Origin: Kaistia algarum
GTDB lineage: Bacteria > Pseudomonadota > Alphaproteobacteria > Rhizobiales > Kaistiaceae
NCBI RefSeq assembly: GCF_026343945.1
Contig: NZ_JAPKNJ010000001.1
Coordinates: 124,001 to 188,000 of the forward strand
DNA length: 64,000 nucleotides
Direction of reading: 5' to 3'
A model generated the notes under the pieces. It had not been told where the DNA came from, ran no database searches, and saw only the letters and a list, made by a program, of their open reading frames with translations. Both the position numbers and the translations under genes were made by a program. Of the stretch, positions 20,363-28,995 are shown piece by piece; position 1 is the first letter of the stretch; each line of letters starts with the position of its first letter.

Positions 20363-21318
20363 GAATGAACAACGATTTCGTTGTACTGAATCGGGCGACG
20401 TCGGACCCCGGCAAGCTCGCGAAGGCTGAGGCCGCCAAGGCGATCCGCGATATCGGCTATGACAATTTGCATGTCGACATCGATACGCTGAATGCGACGT
20501 GCTGGTGCCTCATGGATCCGGTGGGCAAGCCCTCCTACACGCACGGCTTGATGCACGACATCAGCCGGATGCAGACGGCGATCACGCAGAGCTTCGCGAA
20601 CCTCTCTAGCCCGGCCGAAGCGCCCTTCTCCTGGTTCGTCATGGCCTCGGCCGTGCCGGGGATCTACAATCTGGGCGGCGACCTCGGACACTTCGCGCAG
20701 CGCATCCGCAGCCGCGACCTGTCAGCGATGCGGCACTACGGCCATGTCGCCGTCGAGGCCATCCACCGCAATGCCGTCGCTTTCGACGCGCCGGTGGTGA
20801 CGATGGCGCTGGTTCAGGGCGATGCGTTGGGCGGCGGTTTCGAGCACGCCCTCTCCTTCGACCTGATCGTCGCCGAGCGCAGCGCGAAGATGGGCCTGCC
20901 CGAGATCCTGTTCAACATGTTCCCCGGCATGGGCGCCTACAGCTTCCTGTCGCGGCGCATGACCCGTGATAAGGCGGAGGCGCTCATCCTGTCGGGCCGT
21001 ATCCACACGGCTGAAGAGCTGTACGATATGGGCGTCGTGGATGTGCTGGCGGAAGACGGTCAGGGCCAGTCAGCCGTGCAGGACTATATTGCGCGCCACA
21101 ACCGCAAGCACAACGCCCACCAGTCGCTCTATCGGGCACGGCGGCGCGTCAATCCTGTGACCCTCGACGAGTTGATCGACGTTGTCGATATCTGGGCCGA
21201 AGCGGCATTGAACCTGACGGAAGCCGATCTTCGCAAAATGGACCGGCTCTGCGCGGCGCAGGACCGCAGGCTGGCGACACTCCATTCCAGCATGCCCGTT
21301 CTGGTGGCCGCCGAATGA
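20350..21318 (+). CDS. rpfF: DSF-type signal synthase of the crotonase family (RpfF-like)
   Basis: 322 aa from a TTG start with AAGGAA 7 bp upstream; an ATG at 20365 is the alternative. The crotonase fold carries both glutamates that define RpfF: E165 in GDALGGGFE and E185 in MGLPEILFNMFPGMGAYS, 20 residues apart as in Xanthomonas RpfF (E141/E161, from memory). Ordinary enoyl-CoA hydratases share the Glu pair but not the FNMFPGMGAYSFLSRR segment or the long N- and C-terminal extensions. RpfF makes cis-2-unsaturated fatty acids of the diffusible signal factor (DSF) family from acyl-ACP by dehydration and thioester cleavage. It is convergent with an RpfC-like kinase gene 43 bp away, which strongly supports the assignment. 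No rpfB-like acyl-CoA ligase is nearby. Confidence 0.88.
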   Translation: MNTIRMNNDFVVLNRATSDPGKLAKAEAAKAIRDIGYDNLHVDIDTLNATCWCLMDPVGKPSYTHGLMHDISRMQTAITQSFANLSSPAEAPFSWFVMASAVPGIYNLGGDLGHFAQRIRSRDLSAMRHYGHVAVEAIHRNAVAFDAPVVTMALVQGDALGGGFEHALSFDLIVAERSAKMGLPEILFNMFPGMGAYSFLSRRMTRDKAEALILSGRIHTAEELYDMGVVDVLAEDGQGQSAVQDYIARHNRKHNAHQSLYRARRRVNPVTLDELIDVVDIWAEAALNLTEADLRKMDRLCAAQDRRLATLHSSMPVLVAAE

Positions 21319-21361
21319 GGTCGCTCGGCGATGCGCCCGCCGGGCGCATCGCCTGCCGCCT

Positions 21362-23866
21362 TCAGCCGAGGCCCGCTTCGCGCGCCGAATAGGCGCGCAT
21401 GGCTTTCTGCGTGCGCTTCAGTTCCGCCCTGGCCTGCCGCGTGAAATCCTCGGCGCGCGCCCGCAATTCATCACTCCGCAGGTCTCGCCAGGATGCGCAG
21501 ATCCGGCCGAGGGCCAGAGCGCCAATATTCGCCGAGCTGCTCTGCAGGGCGTGGTCATCGCTGCGGAAGGTCTCGAGATCGCCCTTGGCGGCGCTCTTGG
21601 CCAGCCGCTCCAGCAGGATCTCGGCGTCCGAGAGATAATCCTCCATCAATTCGATCACGAATTCCGCGCTTCCCAGCTTCTGCAGCCGCTCGATCACCAC
21701 CTCGTCCAGGCTCGGCAGAACAGCCGGTCGAACCAAGGCAGGCCGAGCCTCGCCGGGTACGGGCCTCTCGGGGCCGTCCCGAGCCAGTCGGTCGACGAGT
21801 GCCAGCAGCACGGAGGGCTCAACCGGCTTGATGAGACAATCGTCCATGCCCGCCTCGCGCCAGCGATTGCCCATCAGAGCGGTCGCGTCGGCGGTCAGGC
21901 CCACGATGGGGAGCCGCCGCCCACCCGTGGCCATCATCCGAAACAGCTTCGTGGCCTCCAGCCCGTCGGTGTCGGGCATGTTGAAGTCCATCAGCACGAT
22001 ATCGAATTGATCCGCCCGCTCCTCCAGCAGGTCGAGCGCCTGGTCGCCCGTCTCCGCCAACCGCACGGAATGGCCGGCGGCTTCGAGGATGCGGGAGAAG
22101 ACGCGCTGGTTGATGCGATTATCGTCCGCCAGCAAGATGCGACGGGGCCGGCGCGGCGGAACCTCGTCTGGCGTCGCAGCTTGCTCCGCCGATGGCGCCG
22201 GGGCCGCCAGACGGCAAGCGATCGTCAACGCACGGCGCAGCTCGGCCGCCGTCGGATGCTGCGAAAGAAGGCAGGCGCTGCGCTGCCGGATCGCCATCGC
22301 CGGCAATGTCGGCAGGGCGTCCGGTCGGATCAGGACGACCTTCGGCGCGGGTCCCGCCGCGCTCGTCGACATGAGCGGCAGATTGACGGTGTCCGGGTCG
22401 AAGAGTAGGCGAACGGCATTGGCGGCCTGCGGCGGGAACATGCGCGCCGGCCCGCGGCTCGGATCGGCGATCATAGGCGCCGCCCCCAGCGCGCCAAGCA
22501 TGGCGACCAACTCCGCCAGCGGGGCCGCATCGCGGCAGACGAGGACGACGCCGCGTTCACGCCAGGGCTCTTCGGTTGTGAGGCCCTCGTCCGGCAGCGC
22601 CAAGGTGAGGATGTCGAAACGGAAGGTACTGCCTTCGCCCAGGGAGCTTTCGACGGAAATCGAGCCTCCCAGCAGTTCCACCAGCCGCCGCGCGATGGCG
22701 AGGCCCAGCCCCGTGCCGCCGAAGCGGTTCATGATGCTGGGATTGGCCTGCGTGAAATCCTCGAAGATCCGCTCCTGGTCCTTCGGCGCAATGCCGATGC
22801 CCGTATCGGTGATTTCCAGCGTCAACCGGACACCGCCATCCTCCTGCGGCTCGCCGTCCACCGCGATCGTCACGCCGCCATCGCGGGTGAACTTCACGGC
22901 ATTGCCAACCAGATTGACCAGGATCTCGTGCAAGTGCTGGCGGCTGCCAAGCAGCCTTAGCGGCGTGCGCGCGGTGATGTGAATGTCGAAGCTCAATCCC
23001 CGTTCGCGCACCTGACTTTCAACCAGCCGGCGCGCGTCCACGAGCAGCGCGACGAGGTCGATCGGCTCCTTCGAGACCGGCATGCGCCCGGCCTCGATCC
23101 GCGAGAGATCGAGCAGGCTGTTGATCAGCGACTGAAGCGAACGGGTGGCGACATCGACGGTCTCGACCATGTCGCGCTGGTCGGCGGCGAGCGGGCTGAC
23201 CCGCAACAATCCGGTCATGCCGACAATCGCGGTCAGCGGGGTGCGCAATTCATGGCTGACGCTGGCGAGGAAGAGGCTCTTCGCCTGGCTCGCCTCCTCG
23301 GCGGCCTCCGTGGCCTGCGAGAGCTTGCGAATAAGCGTGCCGGCATAGGCTGGCAGGATGACGAGCCCGCCAAGCAGCCCCGCCGAGAGATGCCAGCGAT
23401 GGAACCAGAAGGGCGTCGTCAAGACCACGATGCCAAAGCACGCCGTCGCAACCGGAATAGCGACGGCCAGCGAAACCAGACCGAAACGGAAGCCGTTGCC
23501 GAAAATGATCCAGAGGTAGATGGGGAAGAATAGCGAGGCGACCTCGCCGCCCAGATGCAACTGCCAGGAAAGGAAGCCGCAATCCATCAGCAGGGCAAAG
23601 AGGCGCCGGCCGCGCGAACGCCCTGGAAAAAACAGGATATGCCCCAGCACCCCCAGCGCGAGGGCGATGTAGAGCACCATCACGTTCAGAGCGGGGGCCG
23701 TATCGTCACCGGATGGCGACATCACCAGAACGATGACGATGATGATGGCGAAGATGAGCCGGTTGAAGCTCATCTCATGTTCGCTATCGGGCCGGTCCCG
23801 GAGTCGTTCGGCCATCCAGTGAAGCAGCGTGGTCAATGGCCGGAGCACCCTAGACGGTGCGGGCAT
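21362..23866 (-). CDS. rpfC: RpfC-like hybrid sensor histidine kinase (TM input, HisKA, HATPase, REC, HPt)
   Basis: 834 aa from ATG 23866, which has GGAG 7 bp upstream; longer in-frame starts reach back to 23986. The N-terminus carries RDRPDSEHE (residues ~23-31), like the short sensor stretch of Xanthomonas RpfC, then about five membrane helices to residue ~180. The stretch RRLFALLMD...EVAS...WIIFGNGFRFG matches the RpfC membrane domain. Next come HisKA with phospho-acceptor H205 (SVSHELRTP), HATPase motifs (NLVGNAVKFT, DTGIGIA, GGTGLGLA), a degenerate receiver-like region, a REC with D627 (IVLMDFNMPD) and a C-terminal HPt with H772 (DDHALQSSS). Its start overlaps the end of the GGDEF-EAL gene by 17 bp, so the two are coupled. 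It probably senses the RpfF product and passes phosphate to the neighbour's REC. Confidence 0.88.
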   Translation of the reverse strand: MPAPSRVLRPLTTLLHWMAERLRDRPDSEHEMSFNRLIFAIIIVIVLVMSPSGDDTAPALNVMVLYIALALGVLGHILFFPGRSRGRRLFALLMDCGFLSWQLHLGGEVASLFFPIYLWIIFGNGFRFGLVSLAVAIPVATACFGIVVLTTPFWFHRWHLSAGLLGGLVILPAYAGTLIRKLSQATEAAEEASQAKSLFLASVSHELRTPLTAIVGMTGLLRVSPLAADQRDMVETVDVATRSLQSLINSLLDLSRIEAGRMPVSKEPIDLVALLVDARRLVESQVRERGLSFDIHITARTPLRLLGSRQHLHEILVNLVGNAVKFTRDGGVTIAVDGEPQEDGGVRLTLEITDTGIGIAPKDQERIFEDFTQANPSIMNRFGGTGLGLAIARRLVELLGGSISVESSLGEGSTFRFDILTLALPDEGLTTEEPWRERGVVLVCRDAAPLAELVAMLGALGAAPMIADPSRGPARMFPPQAANAVRLLFDPDTVNLPLMSTSAAGPAPKVVLIRPDALPTLPAMAIRQRSACLLSQHPTAAELRRALTIACRLAAPAPSAEQAATPDEVPPRRPRRILLADDNRINQRVFSRILEAAGHSVRLAETGDQALDLLEERADQFDIVLMDFNMPDTDGLEATKLFRMMATGGRRLPIVGLTADATALMGNRWREAGMDDCLIKPVEPSVLLALVDRLARDGPERPVPGEARPALVRPAVLPSLDEVVIERLQKLGSAEFVIELMEDYLSDAEILLERLAKSAAKGDLETFRSDDHALQSSSANIGALALGRICASWRDLRSDELRARAEDFTRQARAELKRTQKAMRAYSAREAGLG

Positions 23867-26042
23867 GCTCATTCTCCATCGAGGCCTGCCGGCGCTCGGT
23901 GCCCACCTTAGCGTACTGCGCCATCCAGCCGGCAAATTCATCCGCCGGAACTGGTCGGCTGAAATAATAACCCTGCCCCTCGTCACAGCCCTCCGAACGC
24001 AGGAGCTGGAGTTGGGACTCCGTCTCGACGCCTTCAGCCAGCACCTGGAGATGCAGGATATGGCCGAGGTCGATGATGGTACGCACGATCGCCAGTGCGC
24101 TGGGATCGCTCCCGAGATCCTGGACGAAAGAACGGTCGATCTTCAGCCGGTGCAGCGGAAAGCTGCGGAGATAACTCAGCGAGGAATAGCCGGTGCCGAA
24201 ATCGTCGACCGACAGGGTTACGCCCAGCGACCGCAGGATGTGCATCTGCTTGACGATCTGCTCGTCATTGCCGAGCAGGATGCCCTCCGTCAGTTCCAGC
24301 TCCAGCGATGTCGGCCGCATACCGCTGGCTGCGAGAGCGTCCTTGACCAGCGTTTCCACGCCCTGGCGCTTGAACTGGATCGGCGACATGTTGACGGCGA
24401 CGCGGAGATCACCCAGTCCGGACGCTTCCCACGCCGCGCCCTGGCGACAGGCCTCGTTCAGGACCCATTCATTGATGGGGAGAATCAAGCCCGTTTCTTC
24501 CGCTAGGCTCAGGAACGAGCCGGGGGACAGCAGGCCGCGCTGCGGATGCTGCCAGCGCAACAGCGCTTCGACCCCTACGACCCTGTCGCCGCGCAGATCG
24601 ATCTGCGGCTGATAGTGGAGCGTGAATTCCCGGCGCGACAGCGCACCGCGCAATTCGGCCTCCATCTGCACCGTCTGGTTGGCTCGCGGGCGCATGTCGG
24701 GGGCGAAGAAGCGCCATGTGCCGCCGCCGAGCGACTTGGCGAGGTACATCGCCTGGTCCGAGTTCTTGAGGAGTTCGTCCGGGTCCGTCCCATCGAGGGG
24801 GGCCAGGGTGACGCCGATACTGGCGCCGATATTGAGCGACAGCCGACTGTCCGATTCGCTGTTAAGCAGGTCGAGGACCGACTGGGCCAGCCTTCCCGCG
24901 TCATCAGGGCCATTAATGTCAGGTTGCAGAACGGCGAACTCGTCGCCGCCAAGACGCGCCACGGTATGGCTCTCGCCGACAAGTTCCGAGAGGGCTTCAG
25001 CGACACGCTGAAGCAGTTCATCGCCCCAATGATGGCCATGCGCATCATTGACGGCCTTGAAGCGGTCGAGATCGATGAAATGCAGGGCGAAATTCTGATC
25101 GCCCCGACGGCCGCGCGCGAGTTCGCGCCGCAGATGATCCCGCAGTAGCAAGCGGTTCGGCAGGCCGGTCAGCAAGTCATGGTTGGCGATGTGCAGCAGT
25201 CGGCGCTCGGCCTGGCGCTGGTCGGTGATGTCGATCGATGTCGAAAGGACGCTCGCGATCTCGCCCATCCCGTCATAGAGCGGGGCCTTGCTGGTGAGAA
25301 AAATCCGCGGCTCGCCATTCGGCGCCAGCACGTCCTCCTGCCGGGACGATATAGAGCGGCCGCTCTTGAGCACCAGCTGGTCGAGCCGGCGGCTGATATG
25401 GGCCCTCTCCTCGCCCAGCAGCGTCTCGATCGGTTGGCCGACCAGATCCTCCGGCTCCTTGCCGTAGAAGGCGGCCTGATGGGCGTTGACGAAGACGCAG
25501 CGACCGTTGCGATCGGTTGCGTTGATCATGGCCGGGACGGTGTCGATAACCTGCGCGAGCGCCTCGCGGCTCTCCCGCAGCAACTGTTCCTTGGCGTTCA
25601 GGCTGATCTCCAGCAAGTCGGCCCGCTTCGCGAGGAGCAACTGCTGGGTCCTGAGCTTCAGGAGATTCCTGGCCCGGGCGAGGAATTCGACGTGGTCCAC
25701 CGGGCTCAGCAGGAAGTCCGTCGCTCCCGCCTCCAGCGCGGCGACCCTGAATTGCTGATCGTCGTAGGCCGTTATGACGATAACCGGGACGTCCCGATTG
25801 GAGAAATTGTCCCGGACGGCGGCGGTCAGCTCGGCACCGGACATCAACGGCATCTTGTAATCGGTAATGATCAGATCGGCAGTGTTCTCAGCCAGCCAGT
25901 CGAGCGCCTTGCGCGGATTTCCGAAGGTCCGGATCTCAAGCTCGGATCCGATCTGCCTCGCCAGCTTCGAATAGATGCGCTGATTGGTCGAGCTGTCGTC
26001 GACAATGACGATCGTGTGCATCAGTTCCGGCGCCATGGACAC
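23850..26042 (-). CDS. Response regulator with REC-PAS-GGDEF-EAL domains (c-di-GMP turnover)
   Basis: 730 aa from a GTG start with AAGAGG 8 bp upstream. The N-terminal REC has acidic residues D15-D16 and phospho-acceptor D61 (ITDYKMP). A coiled linker is followed by a PAS domain (~160-275). The diguanylate cyclase has an intact GGDEF at 365-369 but no RxxD inhibitory site. The EAL domain has EAL at 492-494, ELTE, DDFGTGYSSLSYL, KIDRSFV, AEGVET and a final Q, so it looks competent as a phosphodiesterase. It sits where RpfG (REC-HD-GYP) sits in Xanthomonas, first in a two-gene unit with the RpfC-like kinase. The PAS-GGDEF-EAL part resembles RpfR of Burkholderia. Whether net activity is synthesis or breakdown of c-di-GMP cannot be told. 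Confidence 0.93.
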   Translation of the reverse strand: MSMAPELMHTIVIVDDSSTNQRIYSKLARQIGSELEIRTFGNPRKALDWLAENTADLIITDYKMPLMSGAELTAAVRDNFSNRDVPVIVITAYDDQQFRVAALEAGATDFLLSPVDHVEFLARARNLLKLRTQQLLLAKRADLLEISLNAKEQLLRESREALAQVIDTVPAMINATDRNGRCVFVNAHQAAFYGKEPEDLVGQPIETLLGEERAHISRRLDQLVLKSGRSISSRQEDVLAPNGEPRIFLTSKAPLYDGMGEIASVLSTSIDITDQRQAERRLLHIANHDLLTGLPNRLLLRDHLRRELARGRRGDQNFALHFIDLDRFKAVNDAHGHHWGDELLQRVAEALSELVGESHTVARLGGDEFAVLQPDINGPDDAGRLAQSVLDLLNSESDSRLSLNIGASIGVTLAPLDGTDPDELLKNSDQAMYLAKSLGGGTWRFFAPDMRPRANQTVQMEAELRGALSRREFTLHYQPQIDLRGDRVVGVEALLRWQHPQRGLLSPGSFLSLAEETGLILPINEWVLNEACRQGAAWEASGLGDLRVAVNMSPIQFKRQGVETLVKDALAASGMRPTSLELELTEGILLGNDEQIVKQMHILRSLGVTLSVDDFGTGYSSLSYLRSFPLHRLKIDRSFVQDLGSDPSALAIVRTIIDLGHILHLQVLAEGVETESQLQLLRSEGCDEGQGYYFSRPVPADEFAGWMAQYAKVGTERRQASMENEHARTV

Positions 26043-26470
26043 AGGGCGAACCTCTTACGGTAGCGTTAGCAATGCGAAGGGCGACGACCGGCAATGGGTT
26101 GCCTTGCAAGCGGCTGTAAAGTGCGTTCCACCTTGATCTATGCGTATACGCTCGTGGCTGGGCAAGAGGTAGCGGCGGCTCGACCGGCCGGAACAATTTG
26201 ATCCCAACTTAAATATTGCGCCGATGCATCGCCAGGGTCCTCCGTGCCAAGGCTGGAAGCGCCGTGGGTTCGTTCGGGCGTCGGCGATGCCGTCCCGTGC
26301 AACTATCGATATCGCCGCGGTTCTGCGCTAAAATTCCGGATGGCTGGCCGCGCCTTCGTAGGGCCGGTTCCCGGTGTCAGCCACGGGGTGGGTATCAGGC
26401 CCATTCGGCATCATCCCGTATCGAGCCATCATCCATCCAAGAAATCGAGCCGAATAAGAGGAACGCACGC
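26043..26470. other. Divergent intergenic region
   Basis: 428 bp between the GGDEF-EAL gene (minus) and the aldo/keto reductase gene (plus). No gene is supported. An open frame continuing upstream of the reductase is Arg/Ser-rich and lacks family similarity. Promoters for both sides should be here but none is convincing. Confidence 0.45.
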
Positions 26471-27550
26471 ATGGAATACCGTCAACTGGGGCGCTCGGGT
26501 CTCAAGGTCTCCTCTATGGCCTTCGGGACAGCGACTTTCGGCGGCGTCGGGGCACTGTCGAAATGGGGGGCAACCGACGATCAGGAGGCCCGGCGCCTCC
26601 TCGACATCTGTATCGACGCGGGAATCAACACCGTCGATACCGCCAATGCCTATTCGAATGGCCGGGCGGAAGAGATCCTGGGCGTGGCGATCGAGGGCCG
26701 CCGCAAGGATCTCGTCGTAGCGACAAAGGTCCGCTTCCCCATGGGCTCGGGCCCCAATGACGAAGGGCTTTCCCGCCATCACATCATCGCCGAGTGCGAG
26801 GCCAGCCTCCGGCGGCTGCGGACGGATTATATCGACCTCTACCAGCTGCATGAGTGGGACGGGCTGACCCCGCTGGAAGAGACGATGGAAGCGCTCGATA
26901 CGCTCGTGCGTTCCGGCAAGGTCCGGTATGTCGGCGCTTCGAATTTTTCGGGCTGGCAGCTGATGAAGGCGATGGAAACGGCGCGTTCCAACCGGTTCGT
27001 TCCTCTGATCAGCCAGCAGATCTACTATTCGCTGGAATCACGCGACGCCGAATATGAACTGATCCCCGTGACAATCGACCAGGGTCTCGGCGTGCTCGTC
27101 TGGAGCCCGCTGGCGGGCGGTCTTCTCTCCGGCAAGTACCGGCGCGGCAAGACGCCCGAGGAAGGTGGACGCCATCTCAATGATTGGCACGAGCCCCCGA
27201 TCTCCGACCAGGAGCGCCTCTATGACACTGTGGAGATACTGATTTCGATCGCGGAGACGCGTGGGGTCGCTCCGGCGCAGATTGCACTCGCCTGGCTGCT
27301 CGGACGTCCGGGCGTCACGTCCGTGATCTTCGGCTCGCGGACGGAAGACCAGCTCCGCCGCAATCTGGGTGCCGCCGAGCTCGTTCTCTCCGCCGAGGAG
27401 CGCCAGCAACTCGACGAGGTGAGCCTGCAGCGCCTGATCTATCCCTACTGGCACCAGCGCGACAGCGCCGCGAAGCGTCTGGGCGCGCCCGAGCTCAGCC
27501 TCATCCGGCCCTACCTCGGACGTGGAAGGGCCGTCGATCTTAGCAAATAG
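26471..27550 (+). CDS. Aldo/keto reductase
   Basis: 359 aa from ATG 26471 with AAGAGG 9 bp upstream. NADPH-dependent (beta/alpha)8 reductase. The catalytic tetrad is recognisable: Asp and Tyr in VDTANAYSNGRAEEILG, Lys in VVATKVRFP and His in LYQLHEWDG. The C-terminal coenzyme loop SVIFGSRTEDQLRRNLGA is intact. The start MEYRQLGRSGLKVSSMAFGT is typical of the AKR11/12-like families. The physiological substrate is unknown, and nothing in the context ties it to the rpf-like genes. Confidence 0.92.
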   Translation: MEYRQLGRSGLKVSSMAFGTATFGGVGALSKWGATDDQEARRLLDICIDAGINTVDTANAYSNGRAEEILGVAIEGRRKDLVVATKVRFPMGSGPNDEGLSRHHIIAECEASLRRLRTDYIDLYQLHEWDGLTPLEETMEALDTLVRSGKVRYVGASNFSGWQLMKAMETARSNRFVPLISQQIYYSLESRDAEYELIPVTIDQGLGVLVWSPLAGGLLSGKYRRGKTPEEGGRHLNDWHEPPISDQERLYDTVEILISIAETRGVAPAQIALAWLLGRPGVTSVIFGSRTEDQLRRNLGAAELVLSAEERQQLDEVSLQRLIYPYWHQRDSAAKRLGAPELSLIRPYLGRGRAVDLSK

Positions 27551-28077
27551 GGCCGCGGCATCCCGCCGTCGGTGCCAGCCGCGCCATATGCCGTCGCACA
27601 AACGTGCGACGGCGACAGCTAGCCTCGGAGGGCCGATCCCGCGATCCAGCCGATGGGTCGCCCTCCGCTCCCGGCAAAGAATCTCGGCCCCGCATGCCGC
27701 CCGTGAGCCAGCGCGCCACGAGTGGCCAAGGCCAGCGGGCGCCCGGCAAGGCGGTCCGAATCGCTACCCCCACATCGACGGCGACGATCAATGGCAGCGG
27801 CCCGGTATCGGGTGATTCGTCGGCCGGATCGAACGCCTTTGGCGCAGAGCGAACATGGATCGGCATCGCCAGGCGCGACGCGCTCGGTGTGGCGAAAGCC
27901 CCGTTCGAAAGGCTCGTTTCCCGATCAGTGCATCGTTGCGTCGGCTAAGGCACAGAGTTCCGCGGAAACGGCGCGAACGCGACTGCGGAGAGGACGGATC
28001 AGGCTCAGGAAGGCTGAACCCACCGGCCAGCGTCTCGATCCCGAAGGATCAAGGCCTGAAGCTAAGTGCTTGAAAAG
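27551..28077. other. Intergenic region between the aldo/keto reductase gene and tRNA-Asp
   Basis: 527 bp. It contains the hairpin at 27590-27613. Frames of ~110 codons exist on both strands, but their composition (Arg/Pro/Ser/Ala-rich) and lack of recognisable domains argue against genes. This is the junction between the accessory island and the conserved tRNA-hupB-lon block. Confidence 0.5.
27590..27613 (+). terminator. Hairpin after the aldo/keto reductase gene
   Basis: A perfect 10-bp stem GCCGTCGCAC / GTGCGACGGC with a 4-base AAAC loop, 40 bp after the stop codon. No T-run follows, so it is either a weak terminator or an mRNA 3' stabiliser. Confidence 0.45.
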
Positions 28078-28154
<77 letters not shown>

Positions 28155-28282
28155 GCTGGGGTCCTCTTTCGAGGCCGACGCTGCGTTGCCGCGTCGTGTG
28201 GGCGGTGAAGTACGGCACCCCTTCCGCCAAGTCAAGCTGCCTCGTCACGTTGGCAGCTTCATCCCAAAGCCATGTGGAAAAC

Positions 28283-28358
28283 TGGTGGGCGGTGAGAGAC
28301 TCGAACTCCCGACATCCTCGGTGTAAACGAGGCGCTCTACCAACTGAGCTAACCGCCC
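28283..28358 (-). tRNA. tRNA-Val (anticodon TAC)
   Basis: 76 nt on the minus strand. Acceptor GGGCGGT pairs with ACCGCCC, the anticodon loop TTTACAC lies within a CCTCG/CGAGG stem, the T-loop is GTTCGAGTC, and ACCA is encoded at the 3' end. It lies between hupB and tRNA-Asp, the order common in Hyphomicrobiales upstream of nuoA. Confidence 0.97.
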
Positions 28359-28526
28359 CCACGGGCCACGAGGCGCTTGCCGCCTCGATGCGAAGAGAGC
28401 TTTAGGCGATTTTCGGATCGCCTTTCAACCCTTCTCGCCATTTCATCTCGCTTTTGCGAGGTTCAACGGAAACGACCTCGCGCCGCAAGGCGCAAGGCCG
28501 GTACCGCTATGGCACAGAAAGCTGTC

Positions 28527-28799
28527 TTAGTTGACGGCGTCCTTGAGGCCCTTACCGGCCTTGAACTTCGGCGTCTTGGAAGCGGCGATCGCGATCGTCT
28601 CGCCAGTGCGCGGATTGCGGCCCTCGCTCGCGGCGCGGGTAGCAACCGAGAAATTGCCGAATCCGATGATCTTGACTTCATCGCCGGACTTCAGGGCATC
28701 GGTGATCGCCTCGAACGTGGCATCGACGGCTTCCGCAGCGGCGGCCTTCGAGGACTTGGTGCGCTCGGCAACAGCGGCGATGAGATCGTTCTTGTTCAT
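28527..28799 (-). CDS. hupB: DNA-binding protein HU-beta
   Basis: 90 aa from ATG 28799 ([20 protein letters not shown]) with AAGGA upstream. The bacterial HU/IHF fold is complete. The DNA-minor-groove arm [12 protein letters not shown] with its intercalating Pro is at about 60-71, and the core is IIGFGNFSV. It is a nucleoid-associated architectural protein. It follows lon in the same direction but behind a strong hairpin terminator, so it probably has its own promoter in 28800-28942. Confidence 0.97.
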   Translation of the reverse strand: MNKNDLIAAVAERTKSSKAAAAEAVDATFEAITDALKSGDEVKIIGFGNFSVATRAASEGRNPRTGETIAIAASKTPKFKAGKGLKDAVN

Positions 28800-28942
28800 G
28801 ATGATCCTTTCCCTGGTCTCATGGCTGAGATCGACTCCTTCGACCTCATCCGTGGCGCGAGCAATCTCCGAAAAAGATGGCTCTGGCAAGGGAAAATGGC
28901 TGAATTCCGCGACTTTGCTAGAGAATTCGGCAATTCTTCACA

Positions 28943-28970
28943 CGAAAACGCCCGCCGGAAAGGCGGGCGC
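28943..28970 (-). terminator. Intrinsic terminator of lon
   Basis: On the minus strand a 7-9-bp stem GCGCCCGCC / GGCGGGCG with loop TTTCC is followed by TTTTCG. It lies 26 bp downstream of the lon stop and before hupB. Confidence 0.85.
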
Positions 28971-28995
28971 TCTCATTTATCGACTTGTCAAGGGG

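Noticed and set aside
20350..21318. Annotation of the crotonase as a plain enoyl-CoA hydratase
   Set aside because: The 20-residue spacing of the two Glu, the FNMFPGMGAYS segment, the extended termini and the convergent RpfC-like kinase all fit RpfF better.
27604..27948. A 114-codon frame between the aldo/keto reductase gene and tRNA-Asp
   Set aside because: Arg/Ser/Pro/Ala-rich composition, no ribosome-binding site, no domain, and an equally long frame on the other strand.
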